A program made the translations under genes and the position numbers. DNA of 64,000 nucleotides from positions 1-64,000 of the forward strand of contig CAYMIW010000011.1 in NCBI GenBank assembly GCA_964390725.1, read 5' to 3'. The notes beneath the pieces are model-generated. The model was not told the origin of the DNA and searched no databases. It worked only from the letters and a program-made list of their open reading frames with translations. Of this stretch, positions 52,904-61,559 are shown in pieces. Source of the stretch: JAABTH01 sp964390725 (GTDB taxonomy: Bacteria > Bacillota > Dethiobacteria > DTU022). Position 1 is the first letter of the stretch, and each line of letters opens with the position of its first letter.

Positions 52904-53107
52904 ATGTCTCTTGAAAAGCAGCGCCTGGCCTGGGTTATCCTTTTTGTAATACTGGTTCTTGCTGCATTTATTATTCCTTTTACCCCTCTGCTTAGTGGGG
53001 TAACCAGGGTTTACGGCGCATTCCTGTTCTGGAGTTTATTTGCCATTGTCGTTATCGTATGTATCGGTTTTATAACAGCCAGATGGGGGGAGAACGATGA
53101 AGGCTAG
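52904..53107 (+). CDS. Small two-helix membrane protein, symporter partner
   Basis: 67 residues with two hydrophobic segments (about 9-29 and 38-60) and an acidic end. ATG 52904 has GGGAGGAGG upstream. Its end overlaps the symporter start by 11 bases, which suggests translational coupling. Small two-helix partners precede several sodium/solute symporters (for example YhdT before PanF); a helper role is inferred from position. Confidence 0.8.
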   Translation: MSLEKQRLAWVILFVILVLAAFIIPFTPLLSGVTRVYGAFLFWSLFAIVVIVCIGFITARWGENDEG

Positions 53108-54575
53108 CATAATTTACCTATGCCTCTTTCTTTACTTTATCATTGGCAGCTTAATAGCCCGCCGGGCTGGTGGAAAAGCCACGGGTGATATCAATGATTT
53201 TTTCCTGGCCGGCCGTTCGCTCGGGGGCATTGTCTCCGCCCTCACTTATTCCGCCACTACGTACAGCGCCTTCATGCTGGTTGGCCTGGCCGGTTTTACC
53301 TACATCGGCGGGGTCGGTGCACTCGGTTTTGAGCTTATTTATCTCTCCGGCCTGGTCCTGGTTGCCTTTTTCGGTCCCCGTTTCTGGCTCGTAGGCCGCA
53401 AGTATAACTACCTTACCCCTACCGAGATGCTCGGTGATCGCTACCAGAGTAAAGCCGTGGCTGTTGTTTCGGCGGTAGCTGCAGTAATCTTTTTAATTCC
53501 TTACAGCGCCGTCCAGTTAATTGGAATCGGGGCTTTACTGGAAGGGATATCCGGCGGAGCGATTCCTTACCTGGTTGGGGTAGGTATTGCTGCTTTTATA
53601 GCGGTTTACTGGACCTGGACCGGCGGCTTGAAAGCAGTAGCCTGGACCGATTCGCTGCAGGCTGCCGTTATGCTTACTGTGGCTATTTTATCTGTTATTT
53701 TTATTGCTTACCGCGGTTTTGGCGGTTTTGGCGGTATGTTTAGCCAGCTGGAAACCCAGTATCCGTCCTGGCTTGCCGTTCCGGGCCCCGGATTTTTTAA
53801 TATTAATACCTTTGTCGGGCTGACCCTGCCCTGGTTTTTCTTTTCTCTTTCAAATCCCCAGGTGAGCCAGCGACTCTTTGTTCCCCGCTCACTCGGCCAG
53901 ATGCGAATCATGGTCATGGGGTTCCTTGTTTTTGGGTTTATATATACCCTTGTTTCAATTTTATGGGGTTTTTCAGCCCGCCTGCTTTTACCGGACCTTG
54001 CCATTGCTGATAATGCCACACCTTTGTTGCTCGGGCTCGATGTTGTTCCCTCTGTGCTGGCCCTGCTGGTTATGCTCGGGATCAGTGCAGCCGCAGTATC
54101 AACTGTTAATTCAATTATTCTTACCCTTTCATCAATGGTCTGCCGTGATGTCTTTAAAAATGTATCAAAGGAAAACTATGAGAGTAAAGAGCTGCTTATC
54201 GGAAAAATCTTTGTTCCCCTTTTTACTGTGGTAATTGTTGCTTTTGCCACACTGCGGCTTGACCTGATTGCTTCGCTTTCTGTTGCATCGTCAGCCGGTT
54301 TATTGGTGATGGTGCCAGCCCTGATCGGGGCTTTTTTCTGGAAAAGAGGTACTGCAGCAGCAGTTTTATCCAGTGTTATTGTCGGTGGTTTGGTTGCTAC
54401 AATACTGCAATACGGCGGGTTTAGGCCGCTTGGCTACTGGCCCGGGGTTTGGAGTGGCCTGGTAGCGGTTGTGCTCTTTATTGTTGTCAGCCTGTTAACC
54501 AGGCCTCCTGCAGGCAAGGCAGATGAGTTTATCGGTTACCTTAAAGATGAGCTCGGAAGAAGAAAGGTTGTTTGA
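53097..54575 (+). CDS. Sodium:solute symporter family (SSS) transporter
   Basis: 492 residues, about 13 membrane segments. Family features include DFFLAGRSLGGIVSALTYSA, TYSAFMLVGLAGFTYIGGVG, LTPTEMLGDRYQSK and QRLFVPRSLGQMR. It imports an organic solute with sodium; PanF/PutP-type substrates (pantothenate, proline, carboxylates) are the usual ones but the sequence does not decide. ATG 53097 lies in the end of the small gene and has GGGGGGAG upstream. The larE gene follows after 39 bases. Confidence 0.9.
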   Translation: MKASIIYLCLFLYFIIGSLIARRAGGKATGDINDFFLAGRSLGGIVSALTYSATTYSAFMLVGLAGFTYIGGVGALGFELIYLSGLVLVAFFGPRFWLVGRKYNYLTPTEMLGDRYQSKAVAVVSAVAAVIFLIPYSAVQLIGIGALLEGISGGAIPYLVGVGIAAFIAVYWTWTGGLKAVAWTDSLQAAVMLTVAILSVIFIAYRGFGGFGGMFSQLETQYPSWLAVPGPGFFNINTFVGLTLPWFFFSLSNPQVSQRLFVPRSLGQMRIMVMGFLVFGFIYTLVSILWGFSARLLLPDLAIADNATPLLLGLDVVPSVLALLVMLGISAAAVSTVNSIILTLSSMVCRDVFKNVSKENYESKELLIGKIFVPLFTVVIVAFATLRLDLIASLSVASSAGLLVMVPALIGAFFWKRGTAAAVLSSVIVGGLVATILQYGGFRPLGYWPGVWSGLVAVVLFIVVSLLTRPPAGKADEFIGYLKDELGRRKVV

Positions 54576-54614
54576 TGTTTTCCAAGTGATGAGAGCGAGG
54601 GGTGGATAATCCGG

Positions 54615-55433
54615 ATGGAGATACCAGCTGAAACCACCTCAGCAAAAGTGAAAAAACTGAAGAATATTTTGTTGGAGCTGCGCAAAACTGCCGTTGCTTT
54701 TTCCGGCGGGGTTGACAGCGCTTATCTCCTTTACATGGCTCTGAAAGTACTGGGCAGGGAGAATGTTCTGGCCCTGACTGTGCACTCTGAACTGCATCCG
54801 CAATGTGATACCGACTATGCAGAAAAGGTGGCCAGGTCGCTTGGAGCCGCTCACCGGATTGTTACTATTGATCTACTGGCTGATCCTGCAATTAAAGATA
54901 ATTTGCCTGAGCGCTGTTATAATTGTAAAAAAAACATCTATTGCAGGCTTTCTGCCTTTGCTTCGGCGAAAGGTTATTTGAATGTTATTGATGGCTCAAA
55001 CCATAACGATGGTTTGGAACATCGTCCGGGGATGCGTGCCCTCGCTGAAATGGCTGTGCGCTCTCCCCTGCTAGAAGCAGGGTTAAATAAGAGTGAGATT
55101 CGCCAGCTGGCCCGCCGGGCCGGAATTCAATCCTGGAACAGACCATCAATGCCCTGCCTGGCAACCAGGTTTCCCTATGGAGAGCCTATCAGTATCAGGA
55201 ATTTGAAAAAAGTAAGTGAAGCGGAAGATACCCTGCGTTCACTAATCGGTGTTCAGGGAAGTATAAGGGTGCGCCTGCACGGCGGTAACCTGGCCCGGAT
55301 TGAAGCAGAACCAGGCCAGTGGCCCTTGATTGTGGATAAAGCAGGTGAGCTGGTAGAAAATTTACGAAAGAAAGGCATTGTATATGTAGCGCTTGATCTG
55401 GAAGGATTTCGTTCGGGCAGTATGGATAAATAA
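54615..55433 (+). CDS. larE: LarE-type ATP-dependent sacrificial sulfur transferase
   Basis: 272 residues. PP-loop SGGVDSAYLLYMAL near the N-terminus, the ERCYNCKKNIY cysteine pair, and PSMPCLATRFPYGE with the cysteine that in LarE gives up its sulfur for the nickel-pincer cofactor. LarE makes the thio groups of that cofactor, used by lactate racemase and related enzymes. LarB, LarC and LarA are absent from the window, so either they lie elsewhere or this copy serves another sulfur-insertion pathway. ATG 54615. Confidence 0.9.
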   Translation: MEIPAETTSAKVKKLKNILLELRKTAVAFSGGVDSAYLLYMALKVLGRENVLALTVHSELHPQCDTDYAEKVARSLGAAHRIVTIDLLADPAIKDNLPERCYNCKKNIYCRLSAFASAKGYLNVIDGSNHNDGLEHRPGMRALAEMAVRSPLLEAGLNKSEIRQLARRAGIQSWNRPSMPCLATRFPYGEPISIRNLKKVSEAEDTLRSLIGVQGSIRVRLHGGNLARIEAEPGQWPLIVDKAGELVENLRKKGIVYVALDLEGFRSGSMDK

Positions 55434-55437
55434 AAAA

Positions 55438-55472
55438 AGGGGCTGACCCTGAACGGTCATGCCCCTGTTTTT
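55438..55472. terminator. Bidirectional terminator between larE and the lipoprotein genes
   Basis: AGGGGCTGACC and GGTCATGCCCCT pair, with TTTTT after it on the plus strand and an A run before it that serves as a T tail on the minus strand. The flanking genes converge. Confidence 0.85.
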
Positions 55473-55490
55473 CTTCACTCTTTTGAGACC

Positions 55491-55814
55491 TTAATCTATT
55501 TCCCACCAGCCTTCATCCTGGTCCTTTTCCACAACTCCGTCAATATCCATCTGCACTTCATGTTTGAAGCCACTACCGGACGAAGAACCCTGGTTGTTAC
55601 CGTTGCTTTCGTCACTCTCTTCTTCATCTTCATCTATCGCTTCATCGTCTTCATCTGCGTTAACAGTATCGGTTTCTGCCAGATCTTCCTGCAGTTCATT
55701 GGCAAACTCTTCTTCCACGTCGGCACTGCTGCAGGAGACCGGTAACAATAAGCTGACGATAGCTAACGCTATGACTATGAAGCGTGGATTAAAAAACAAT
55801 CGCTTCACCTCCAC
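55491..55814 (-). CDS. Small acidic lipoprotein, function unknown
   Basis: 107 residues. Membrane segment about 11-25 ends in LLPVSCSS, a lipobox-like cysteine. The rest is strongly acidic (Asp/Glu run about 50-67) with a Ser/Gly patch and the ending EGWWEID. It begins three bases after the stop of the next gene upstream on the same strand, so they form a pair. No family recognised. Confidence 0.7.
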   Translation of the reverse strand: MEVKRLFFNPRFIVIALAIVSLLLPVSCSSADVEEEFANELQEDLAETDTVNADEDDEAIDEDEEESDESNGNNQGSSSGSGFKHEVQMDIDGVVEKDQDEGWWEID

Positions 55815-55817
55815 TGC

Positions 55818-56318
55818 TTAATCGCTGCCCATATCCCACCAGGTGCTGCTGCTTTGACTGCCGCTTCCGCTTGTTGTGCTTTCAGTAACCTTCATCGAAC
55901 CATCTACCGTTACATCGGTAGAAATTCCGCCTGCTGAGCTGGAATGGGTTGTGGTGGTTCCACCACTTGCTTCCTGGCTGCTATCGCTGGTGGCTGTTTC
56001 CCCGGTTTCTGCAGAAGAACTAGTTGATGTTTGACTGGATATTTTAATTGAGTGCAGCCCGTTTTCCTGGTCAGCCAGAAAATCAAGACCCTGGGAGTAA
56101 AGGGTGACGCTCTCCCACTTGAGGCTTCCGGGAAGACGATCGTTTTTTCCCTCAGGTACTACTACATCGGTTTCCCCGGATGCGGCTTCCACAGGGCCTT
56201 CCACAGCTTGTTCCTGTGCAGGCTGTTGATTGTCGGCGGCGTTGTTTAAGCAGCCTGTCATGGCCATAATAAGGGTGATTATTAATAAAAAATACAGAGA
56301 ATGCTTTAAATATCTCAC
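55818..56318 (-). CDS. Small lipoprotein, function unknown
   Basis: 166 residues. N-terminal helix about 8-21 with a clean lipobox (AMTGC at 22). The middle contains GSLKWESVTLYSQGLDFLAD, then a Ser/Thr/Gly-rich disordered tail ending STWWDMGSD. It is transcribed before the 55814 gene, and both share a tryptophan pair followed by an acidic residue close to the C-terminus. ATG 56318 follows GGGGGAT. It may be exported and held on the outer face of the membrane. Confidence 0.7.
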   Translation of the reverse strand: MRYLKHSLYFLLIITLIMAMTGCLNNAADNQQPAQEQAVEGPVEAASGETDVVVPEGKNDRLPGSLKWESVTLYSQGLDFLADQENGLHSIKISSQTSTSSSAETGETATSDSSQEASGGTTTTHSSSAGGISTDVTVDGSMKVTESTTSGSGSQSSSTWWDMGSD

Positions 56319-56437
56319 TTTAATATCCCCCTTGATTGATCAGCTTTTACTAAAGCTAATTATATCACAATTGCAATCACTCAACGATTTATTTTTGCAC
56401 GCCATTCCCGGAGCCGTAATATTTGGAATATTTGTGG

Positions 56438-56476
56438 TATAATAATTAGCGAAAAGAATTGTAAATATTTACAATT
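56438..56476 (+). promoter_or_regulatory. TATAAT box and perfect 20-bp palindromic operator before the methyltransferase operon
   Basis: TATAAT (56438-56443) has no good -35 partner. Fourteen bases further is AATTGTAAATATTTACAATT (56457-56476), a perfect palindrome. Its place just after the expected start site suggests a repressor site for the corrinoid/methyltransferase operon. The leader then runs about 150 bases to the start codon with a small CCGAC/GTCGG hairpin at about 56498-56508. Confidence 0.6.
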
Positions 56477-56622
56477 AATATACGAGTTTTAATTTCCGAC
56501 AGTCGGTGCCTTGATTTTGTGTATCTGCATGTTACCCAATTTCTTTAGGTTTTACCGGCTGTTTTGTATATTAATGCGCCGTTGAAGCATTATATAACAT
56601 CAATGAAGGAGGATTGAACCGG

Positions 56623-57270
56623 TTGGAAATATTTCAGAAAATATCACAGGCGGTGCTGGAAGGAAAAAGGGAGGAAACCCTGGCCCTGGTTGGCGATGGT
56701 ATCAGGCAGGGGATAGATCCCTTTGAGCTGATCACCAGGGGTTTAACCCCGGGGCTTGATCAGGTTGGTCAAAAGTTTGAAGAAGGCGAGTATTACCTTC
56801 CCGATATGATGCTTGCAGCCGAAGCGATGAACGGGGCAATAGATTTTCTTGATCCGCATCTTACAGAAAGTAAAAGCGAGGGTCGGGAGAAAGCTGTCAG
56901 GGTGGTTATCGGCACGGTCAAGGGTGACATGCACTCTATCGGCAAAGATATTGTGATCATGATGATGAAGGCATCGGGTATGGAAATATATGACCTTGGT
57001 GTTGATGTGCCGTCAACGGAATTCATTCGTGCAGTGGAGGAAAATGATGCCCGAATAGTGGGAATTTCCGCCCTGATGACCACAACAATACAGGAACAGA
57101 AAAAAATTATAGACTTATTGGTTGAAAAGAATCTTCGCGATAAGGTAAAAGTTATTGTCGGCGGTGCTCCGCTATCGGAAGAATGGGCCAGGAAAGTCGG
57201 TGCCGACGCATATGCAGCAGATGCAATATCGGGGATAAATAAAATGAAAGAACTACTTCAACTGACCTGA
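56623..57270 (+). CDS. Corrinoid (B12-binding) protein, MtaC/MttC type
   Basis: About 215 residues. TTG 56623 is well spaced behind AAGGAGG; TTG 56614 is too close. The helical cap domain (about 1-85; GLTPGLDQVGQKFEEGEYYL, PDMMLAAEAMN) is followed by a Rossmann-like cobalamin domain with the base-off histidine in GTVKGDMHSIGKDIV and VGGAPLSEEWARKVGADAY. It carries the methyl group between a methyltransferase that acts on a methylated substrate and a second one that passes it on. The next gene encodes the substrate methyltransferase. Confidence 0.93.
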   Translation: MEIFQKISQAVLEGKREETLALVGDGIRQGIDPFELITRGLTPGLDQVGQKFEEGEYYLPDMMLAAEAMNGAIDFLDPHLTESKSEGREKAVRVVIGTVKGDMHSIGKDIVIMMMKASGMEIYDLGVDVPSTEFIRAVEENDARIVGISALMTTTIQEQKKIIDLLVEKNLRDKVKVIVGGAPLSEEWARKVGADAYAADAISGINKMKELLQLT

Positions 57271-57301
57271 TCAGCGGTAGTTTGAAAGGAGATAATCAAG
57301 G

Positions 57302-58729
57302 GTGGCCTACGAACCGTTATCAGGAGCAGATTTACACTTGATCCATGATCAGACATTAAAGATTCTGGCCGATACCGGCGCTGTTGTAGAGGGAGAAGAG
57401 GCCCGGGAAATTTTACAGTCTGCCGGTTGTCGGGCTGAGGGGCAGAGATTACTGTTTCCCCGGGTTCTCGTAGAGAATTACCTCAGCAGCCCCCAACCTG
57501 TAACCATTTACGGGGTTGATGACAGTATTGTATTACCCCTTACAGAAGCACCCCATTCTTATGCTCATAATTTCGGCTCCGTTTCGGTTTTGCTTGATTC
57601 CCGGACCAACCAGGTCCGCGAAGCAACCAAAGATGATTTAATTAAATTTATCCAAATCAGTGATAGTTTGTCTAATCTCGATATGGTGGTGCCCAGTTTA
57701 AGGCCTACCGATCTGCCCGAGGAGATCGCCTCGCTGGCGATGACCGCCTATGCCCTGCAGTATACGGTGAAACCGGTAGATATCGGCACTGCTTCAGACC
57801 CCTGGGAAATACGTTACCTGATTCGCCTTGCCGCGGCAGTTCGCGGCAGTATGGAAAAACTGGTTGAAAAGCCGATGGGTACGTTATCAATATCACCGAT
57901 CAGTCCGCTTAATTTTCCGGCTGATATTACCGGGGCAATAATTGAGAGTGCCCGCAGTGGTTTACCGGTAACCATGCTTCCCTGCCCCACCCGGGGTCTT
58001 ACTTCTCCGGTTACCCTGGCTGGGGGACTGGTTCAGCAGAATGCCGAGCAACTGGCTTTTATAGTTCTGGCCCGACTGGTTAACCGGCATACTCCCCTGG
58101 TTTATACCTGCCGCCTGGCCGCTGCGAACATGCGCAGCGGGTGTGTCAGCGGCAGGGATCCGGATATCGGTTATTCCGGCGCCTGTGCTGCCCAGATAGC
58201 AAGGTCTTACGGGCTGCCTTCGGGCGTTTATGGCCTGGATACCGGTTCGGCAGTTATTGATATTCAAGCGGGTTATGAAAGAGCCCTGAACTGTCTCTTC
58301 CCCGTACTGGCCGGAGCTACTTTTGTGTCAGGTATGGGCTCGTTAAACGCCGGTTTACTGGCCAGTGCCGAACAGCTGGTCATTGATGATGAAATATATG
58401 GGATGGCTTTTCATCGGAAGCTGGGAACCGAGGTCAGCGAAGAAGCGATTGGGGCAGAGGTAATTGATGCTGTTATGAAAGGCGGCAGCTTTTTGGCCCA
58501 GGAACATACGCGCGATTACATGCGCTGTAATGAACTATACCGTGGTGGGCTGGGCAACGAAGCTCCCTATGAAGAATGGCGTGCCAGGGGCAGTCGCACT
58601 GTTCACCAGGAAGCACTGGATAAAATTGAACAGATCCTGTCAGAACATCCCGGCAGAACAGTTGCCGATTCGGTCAGCCGTGAAATTGAATTGATTTTAA
58701 AAGAGGCAAGTTCGGAAAAAACCATATAA
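57302..58729 (+). CDS. MttB-superfamily corrinoid methyltransferase (non-pyrrolysine)
   Basis: 475 residues from GTG 57302 with AAGGAGA upstream. It belongs to the trimethylamine methyltransferase family (YAHNFGSVSVLLD, PVTLAGGLVQQNAEQLAFIV, LPSGVYGLDTGSAVIDIQAG). No in-frame amber codon occurs, so it lacks pyrrolysine and belongs with the glycine betaine/quaternary amine methyltransferases (MtgB-like), although the exact substrate is open. It demethylates its substrate onto the corrinoid protein encoded just upstream. The following ABC importer may bring in the substrate or its product. Confidence 0.9.
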   Translation: MAYEPLSGADLHLIHDQTLKILADTGAVVEGEEAREILQSAGCRAEGQRLLFPRVLVENYLSSPQPVTIYGVDDSIVLPLTEAPHSYAHNFGSVSVLLDSRTNQVREATKDDLIKFIQISDSLSNLDMVVPSLRPTDLPEEIASLAMTAYALQYTVKPVDIGTASDPWEIRYLIRLAAAVRGSMEKLVEKPMGTLSISPISPLNFPADITGAIIESARSGLPVTMLPCPTRGLTSPVTLAGGLVQQNAEQLAFIVLARLVNRHTPLVYTCRLAAANMRSGCVSGRDPDIGYSGACAAQIARSYGLPSGVYGLDTGSAVIDIQAGYERALNCLFPVLAGATFVSGMGSLNAGLLASAEQLVIDDEIYGMAFHRKLGTEVSEEAIGAEVIDAVMKGGSFLAQEHTRDYMRCNELYRGGLGNEAPYEEWRARGSRTVHQEALDKIEQILSEHPGRTVADSVSREIELILKEASSEKTI

Positions 58730-58796
58730 AAAGGAGGTGTTTCTCTCTATAAGCAGTTGTAAAAGCTACTATAGCTAAAAAAAGGAGGTTTCTGAC

Positions 58797-60434
58797 TTGC
58801 GTAAGTATAAATTGATGATCTTCCTGGCCTTCTTGCTAACAATTACCCTTGTTTTAACCGCCTGTGGGGGAAATGGTGGTGATAGTGGCGGTGACGGCAA
58901 CATCCTGAGGATTGGCTACATGCGGGAGATAGAGAGCCTTAACCCGATGCTGATCTGGTCGGTCCAGGCTTACGAGGTAATGAACCTGAATTATAATTAC
59001 CTGATGAGCTGGGATGAGGAGTTGAATGTTACCCCGAAATTGGCCAGCTCCTGGGAAGTAGATGACAGTGGTACTTTATGGACATTCTACCTTGAAGAAG
59101 ATGTAACCTGGCATGACGGGGAACCTTTTACTGCAGAAGATGTTAAGTTTACCTTTGAATATATCCGTGATAATGAACTGGGCTATTTTTATGATTATGT
59201 GGCATCAATGGAAACAATAGAGGTTGTGAATGATTACACCCTGACAGTTAAGACAGACGAACCGATAGCCTGGATGCCCCAGATCCTGGTGCCCATATTG
59301 CCCGCGCATATCTGGTCGGAAATTGACCCGGCCGATGCCGAGGGTGAATTTGCCAACGATGACCCTGTCGGGACTGGACCGTTCCAGGTGATTGAGCATC
59401 GAAAAGGCGAATTTACGAGGATGGCAGCCAACGATAACTATTATCTCGGGCGCCCGGCAGTCGATGAGGTTATCTTCATTATTTATGCCAATACCGATAT
59501 GATGGTGGAAGCGCTGAAACAGGGTGAGCTGGATGTAATAGCCGATGTTCCGGGGGCCCAGTTTAAAGCCCTGGAAGAGGTTAACGACCCGAATATAGTT
59601 ACCCTGAATGCCGATTCACCATCATTCACCGAGCTTTCTTTTAATGTATGGGAAGATGAAATTTCCCAGGGCAATCCCCTCCTGCTTGACCGCAACATAA
59701 GAATTGCCATTGAGTATGCCCTGGACAGGGAAGAGATGGTGAATGTGGCCGGGATGGGCTACGGGGATCCCGGTTCAGCCCTGGTTCCACCGCTCTTTGA
59801 TTTCTGGCACCTGGACCTTGGTGATGATTTCCGCGCTTATAATCCACAGACGGCAGCAGATATTCTGGATCAGGCCGGCTACCTGGCCGGAGCTGACGGG
59901 ATTAGGGTTAGTCCTGACGGAGAAAGACTCTCCTTTACCATTCTAATCCGTAATGAATCACCGGACAACCAGAAAATGGGCACCATGATTAAGGATATGC
60001 TGGCCGAGGTTGGCATTGAAATAACTATATCGGTAATTGATGAAGGAACCCTGACCGACCGGATTTTCGATGGCGATTTTGACATGTTTATCTGGGGCTG
60101 GTTTGTTGATGTTGATCCTTCCTCGATTTTAAAGGTAGTGACTACCGATGAAATTCTATCCTGGAGCGATTGCTTCTACTCAAACCCTGTTTATGACGAG
60201 ATGCATCTGCTGCAGCAGAGAACCATGGATCGTAATGAGCGGCAGGCGCTGATTCATGAGATGCAGCAGATTTTTTATGATGATTGTCCCTATATTATCC
60301 TGTCATACGACCCTGAACTGATGGCTTATCGCAGTGACAAGTATGAAGGATGGCTGCGTAATCCGGAAACGGGTCCGGTTATCTTTACCAACGTGGTAGA
60401 TACTTATGAGCAGCTTCGCCCAATAGGGGAGTAA
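58797..60434 (+). CDS. ABC transporter substrate-binding lipoprotein (family 5)
   Basis: 545 residues from TTG 58797 with AAAGGAGG upstream. Signal with lipobox LTACGG (Cys about 23). Family 5 (dipeptide/oligopeptide/nickel type) features: ESLNPMLIWSVQAYEVMNLN, WTFYLEEDVTWHDGEPFTAE, DVKFTFEY, GTGPFQVIEHRKG, ALDREEMV. It captures the substrate outside the membrane and delivers it to the permeases encoded downstream. The family binds peptides, nickel chelates and also some other small molecules, so the linkage to the methyltransferase genes is suggestive only. Confidence 0.93.
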   Translation: MRKYKLMIFLAFLLTITLVLTACGGNGGDSGGDGNILRIGYMREIESLNPMLIWSVQAYEVMNLNYNYLMSWDEELNVTPKLASSWEVDDSGTLWTFYLEEDVTWHDGEPFTAEDVKFTFEYIRDNELGYFYDYVASMETIEVVNDYTLTVKTDEPIAWMPQILVPILPAHIWSEIDPADAEGEFANDDPVGTGPFQVIEHRKGEFTRMAANDNYYLGRPAVDEVIFIIYANTDMMVEALKQGELDVIADVPGAQFKALEEVNDPNIVTLNADSPSFTELSFNVWEDEISQGNPLLLDRNIRIAIEYALDREEMVNVAGMGYGDPGSALVPPLFDFWHLDLGDDFRAYNPQTAADILDQAGYLAGADGIRVSPDGERLSFTILIRNESPDNQKMGTMIKDMLAEVGIEITISVIDEGTLTDRIFDGDFDMFIWGWFVDVDPSSILKVVTTDEILSWSDCFYSNPVYDEMHLLQQRTMDRNERQALIHEMQQIFYDDCPYIILSYDPELMAYRSDKYEGWLRNPETGPVIFTNVVDTYEQLRPIGE

Positions 60435-60440
60435 GTAAAG

Positions 60441-60474
60441 GAACCGGCTCGTGCCCTGTGGCAGGGGCCGGTTC
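60441..60474 (+). terminator. Hairpin between binding protein and permease genes
   Basis: GAACCGGC and GCCGGTTC with an inner TGCC/GGCA stem. Without a T run it is probably a partial terminator or mRNA-stability hairpin that keeps the binding protein in excess. Confidence 0.65.
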
Positions 60475-60575
60475 TATCATTAGACGGGATTATGGTATAA
60501 AAACCCCCGGCTGCGGCAACTAAAAAAAATCTGGACATGATTATACATTAATAACTCCCGGGAGGGGATCAGGCG

Positions 60576-61547
60576 TTGAACATGCGTGGTTATCTGGGAC
60601 GTAAATTCGTTCAGGCGTTGATCACAATTTTCATCGTGATCTGCATGAACTTTTTTTTATTCCGTATTATGCCCGGGGACCCGATCAGGGTTTTAATCCG
60701 TAACCCGAAAATATCGGGTGAGGCCCTGGAAAGGGTGAGGGAGCAGTTTGGTTTAAACGAAAGCCTTTTACACCAGTTTTTTATTTACCTGAAAGACTTA
60801 TTTTCCGCCAACCTGGGCACATCATTTAACTACCGGCAGCCCGTTCTCGACATTGTTGTCGAGCGCATTCCGGCTACAGTTATGCTTGTCGGCACGGCAA
60901 CAATATTATCGATCCTGATCGGCGTTGTTTTGGGGGTGATTTTTGCCTGGAAACGGGGAACCCGCCTTGATGTTATCGGCCTGAGCGTTTCGCTGATTCT
61001 TTATTCAATGCCTACTTTTTGGGTTGCGATTATCATGGTAATGCTTTTCGCTGTTTACTGGCAAATATTTCCTCTCGGCGGGATGGGTATGCCGGGTGTT
61101 CAGTACGCCTCGGCCTGGGCCGAGATGATTTCGCAGCTGCGCCATATGATTTTGCCAACGGTAACTTTTGCCCTTATTTTAGTTGGCGAGTATGTTTTAA
61201 TCATGCGCAGTTCCCTGCTGGAGGTAATGCGCGAAGATTATATGCTCACAGCAAGGGCCAAGGGTGTCAGCAGCACCAACCTGCTGCGCAGGCATGCCCT
61301 GCCCAATGCTATGCTTCCCGTAGTGACGCTGATTGCAATTAACCTTGGTTTTATCGTGGGAGGGGCTATTCAAATCGAAACTGTTTTTTCCTGGCCCGGC
61401 CTGGGGCGCCTGATGTACACAGCCCTCACCAATCGCGATTACCCTGTACTGCAGGGGCTATTTTTGCTGGTTACCATTGCAGTTGTTGGCGCCAATTTCT
61501 GTGCCGATATTATTTACCGTTACCTCGACCCCCGGGTCAAGTCCTGA
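60576..61547 (+). CDS. ABC transporter permease, DppB type
   Basis: 323 residues, six membrane segments: FVQALITIFIVICMNFFLFR at the N-terminus, a periplasm-facing loop (GDPIRVLIRNPKISGEAL), and the conserved cytoplasmic EAA loop (REDYMLTARAKGVSSTNLLR). It forms the membrane channel with the next gene. TTG 60576 has GGAGGGG eight bases upstream; ATG 60582 is possible. Confidence 0.93.
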   Translation: MNMRGYLGRKFVQALITIFIVICMNFFLFRIMPGDPIRVLIRNPKISGEALERVREQFGLNESLLHQFFIYLKDLFSANLGTSFNYRQPVLDIVVERIPATVMLVGTATILSILIGVVLGVIFAWKRGTRLDVIGLSVSLILYSMPTFWVAIIMVMLFAVYWQIFPLGGMGMPGVQYASAWAEMISQLRHMILPTVTFALILVGEYVLIMRSSLLEVMREDYMLTARAKGVSSTNLLRRHALPNAMLPVVTLIAINLGFIVGGAIQIETVFSWPGLGRLMYTALTNRDYPVLQGLFLLVTIAVVGANFCADIIYRYLDPRVKS

Positions 61548-61559
61548 GGAGGTGTTCGC

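Noticed and set aside
57302..58729. Pyrrolysine-containing trimethylamine methyltransferase
   Set aside because: The frame is open without any internal TAG, so it is the non-pyrrolysine branch.
58729..58750. Second ribosome site before the binding-protein gene
   Set aside because: AAAAAGGAGGTG is followed by no open frame; it looks like a short duplication of the true site at 58780.
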